Program-made: the position numbers and the translations under genes
In this document: positions 4,766-5,453 of the stretch, one piece after another
How the letters are laid out: each line of letters starts with the position of its first letter
How positions within the stretch are numbered: the first letter of the stretch is position 1
Assembly (NCBI GenBank): GCA_003132905.1
Contig: PKZC01000222.1
Location: forward strand, 212 to 5,664
Direction of reading: 5' to 3'
Source of the DNA: Bryobacterales bacterium
GTDB taxonomy: Bacteria; Acidobacteriota; Terriglobia; Bryobacterales; Bryobacteraceae
DNA length: 5,453 nt
The notes under the pieces: generated by a model
The model's input: the letters and a program-made list of their open reading frames with translations, nothing else
What the model was told of the DNA's origin: nothing
Database searches by the model: none

Positions 4766-5453
4766 GTGAAGCGATTAGCATGGATCGACGCTTTGCGCGG
4801 CTACGCGATCATTGGCGTCTTTGGTGTGCATATCGCCGGCGTGGCCAATGGCGCGCGCGGCGTTCAATTGTTTTTCATGGCGAGCGCGCTTGCGCTTCTA
4901 CATTCGTGGCATAGCCGAAAGGACAACGCGCGCGGATTCTATACGCGACGCCTATTCCGCATCGCGCCGATGTTTTGGCTCGCGATTCCCGCTTTCTTCT
5001 GGCTATCAACGCTGACGCACGCAGAACATATTTCCCTTAGTCAAATTATCTCGGCCACTTTGTTTCTGCATTGGGCAACGCCCGATTGGCAAAATGCAGC
5101 GGTGCCCGGTTCGTGGTCAATAGGCTGCGAGATTCTTTTCTATGGGGCCTTTCCTTTTCTTGCCGCGCGCATCGATAGTTTGGAAAAGTCCCTTATCGCC
5201 GCCGGCGCTGCTACAATTGTTGCCGCACTCGCGTGGCCCTGTCTCGTTGCCTACGCAGCAGCGATGGGCGTCGATGCCGCGACGGAGCGGAACACCTTTG
5301 CATTTGTTTCGATCACGACTCAGTTTCCTTGCTTCATGATTGGTTTCTGCGTTTACTTTGCCGCACATCACGAATGGATTAAGCGATCGACAAGCCTCGG
5401 TGCGGTTGCTGGGTTGTCATTCCTGCTTGCGACATTCGTCTTTCGCCCGCAAT
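4766..5453 (+). CDS. Acyltransferase family 3 membrane protein (OafA-like), 3' end beyond the window
   Basis: The frame is open to the right edge: 229 codons with no stop. It starts MKRLAWIDALRGYAIIGVFG, the usual '..lDglRg.Ai..V...H' opening with H22. GVQLFFMASALAL (32-44) corresponds to 'GvdlFFvlSGfll', FYTRRLFRIAPMFWLAI (58-74) to 'F..rR..Ri.P.y', and VPGSWSIGCEILFYGAFP (113-130) to 'W.L..E..fY...P' with E122. Several hydrophobic segments (about 12-28, 66-81, 118-134, 143-164, 181-199, 211-226) fit the multi-spanning inner-membrane fold. These proteins transfer acyl groups, often acetyl, to sugars of LPS O-antigen, capsule or other glycans. GTG 4766 is the only possible start: a stop lies upstream at 4700-4702 with no other ATG, GTG or TTG between. 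GGAG (4760-4763) is only 2 bases from it, unusually close, which may mean weak initiation. The H22 to GVQLFF distance is shorter than in many relatives. About half of a typical 350-residue protein is likely missing. Confidence 0.88.
   Translation, partial: MKRLAWIDALRGYAIIGVFGVHIAGVANGARGVQLFFMASALALLHSWHSRKDNARGFYTRRLFRIAPMFWLAIPAFFWLSTLTHAEHISLSQIISATLFLHWATPDWQNAAVPGSWSIGCEILFYGAFPFLAARIDSLEKSLIAAGAATIVAALAWPCLVAYAAAMGVDAATERNTFAFVSITTQFPCFMIGFCVYFAAHHEWIKRSTSLGAVAGLSFLLATFVFRPQ

Noticed and set aside
4780..4782. ATG just downstream of the acyltransferase GTG start
   Set aside because: It is out of frame with the acyltransferase; the conserved LAWIDALRG segment is read only from GTG 4766.
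1..5453. CRISPR array, tRNA, rRNA, transposase or phage genes
   Set aside because: I saw no regularly spaced repeats, no cloverleaf-like tRNA pattern and no integrase or transposase motifs on either strand.

Overview
The window looks like part of a surface-glycan (lipopolysaccharide, capsule or exopolysaccharide) gene region from a Gram-negative bacterium. High GC, GC-rich third codon positions and frequent TTG/GTG starts suggest an alphaproteobacterium. This is an inference from composition and gene content; there is no rRNA or other marker gene to fix the taxon.

Layout. Positions 1-231 (+) hold the last 76 codons of a glycosyltransferase family 9 (heptosyltransferase-like) gene that begins before the window. 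Positions 232-862 carry no gene I can recognise. They contain short repeats and palindromes, one doubtful 48-codon frame and a weak terminator-like hairpin. From 4600 down to 863, four genes run on the minus strand in one likely transcription unit: a class I SAM-dependent methyltransferase (4600-3812), an FkbM-family methyltransferase (3705-3028), a CgeB-like GT-B glycosyltransferase (3017-1797) and a family 2 glycosyltransferase (1747-863). Gaps between them are 106, 10 and 49 bases. A 165-base divergent intergenic region (4601-4765) separates this unit from a plus-strand acyltransferase-3 membrane protein (4766 to beyond the right edge).

How the parts fit. The GT2 and CgeB-like enzymes would add sugars to a growing glycan at the cytoplasmic face. 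The two methyltransferases could methylate sugars or another substituent of that glycan. The membrane acyltransferase would add acyl groups such as O-acetyl. The GT9 gene at the left edge suggests a link to LPS core or a related oligosaccharide. The actual sugar structure, donors and acceptors cannot be read from the sequence.

Start codons matter here. Three of the five genes whose start is visible appear to use TTG or GTG, and three of the four minus-strand starts proposed here are well inside the longest open frame. I found no transposase, phage gene, CRISPR array, tRNA or rRNA. The content is a plausible but ordinary glycan-decoration locus. The least explained parts are the 232-862 stretch and the repeat-bearing divergent intergenic region.
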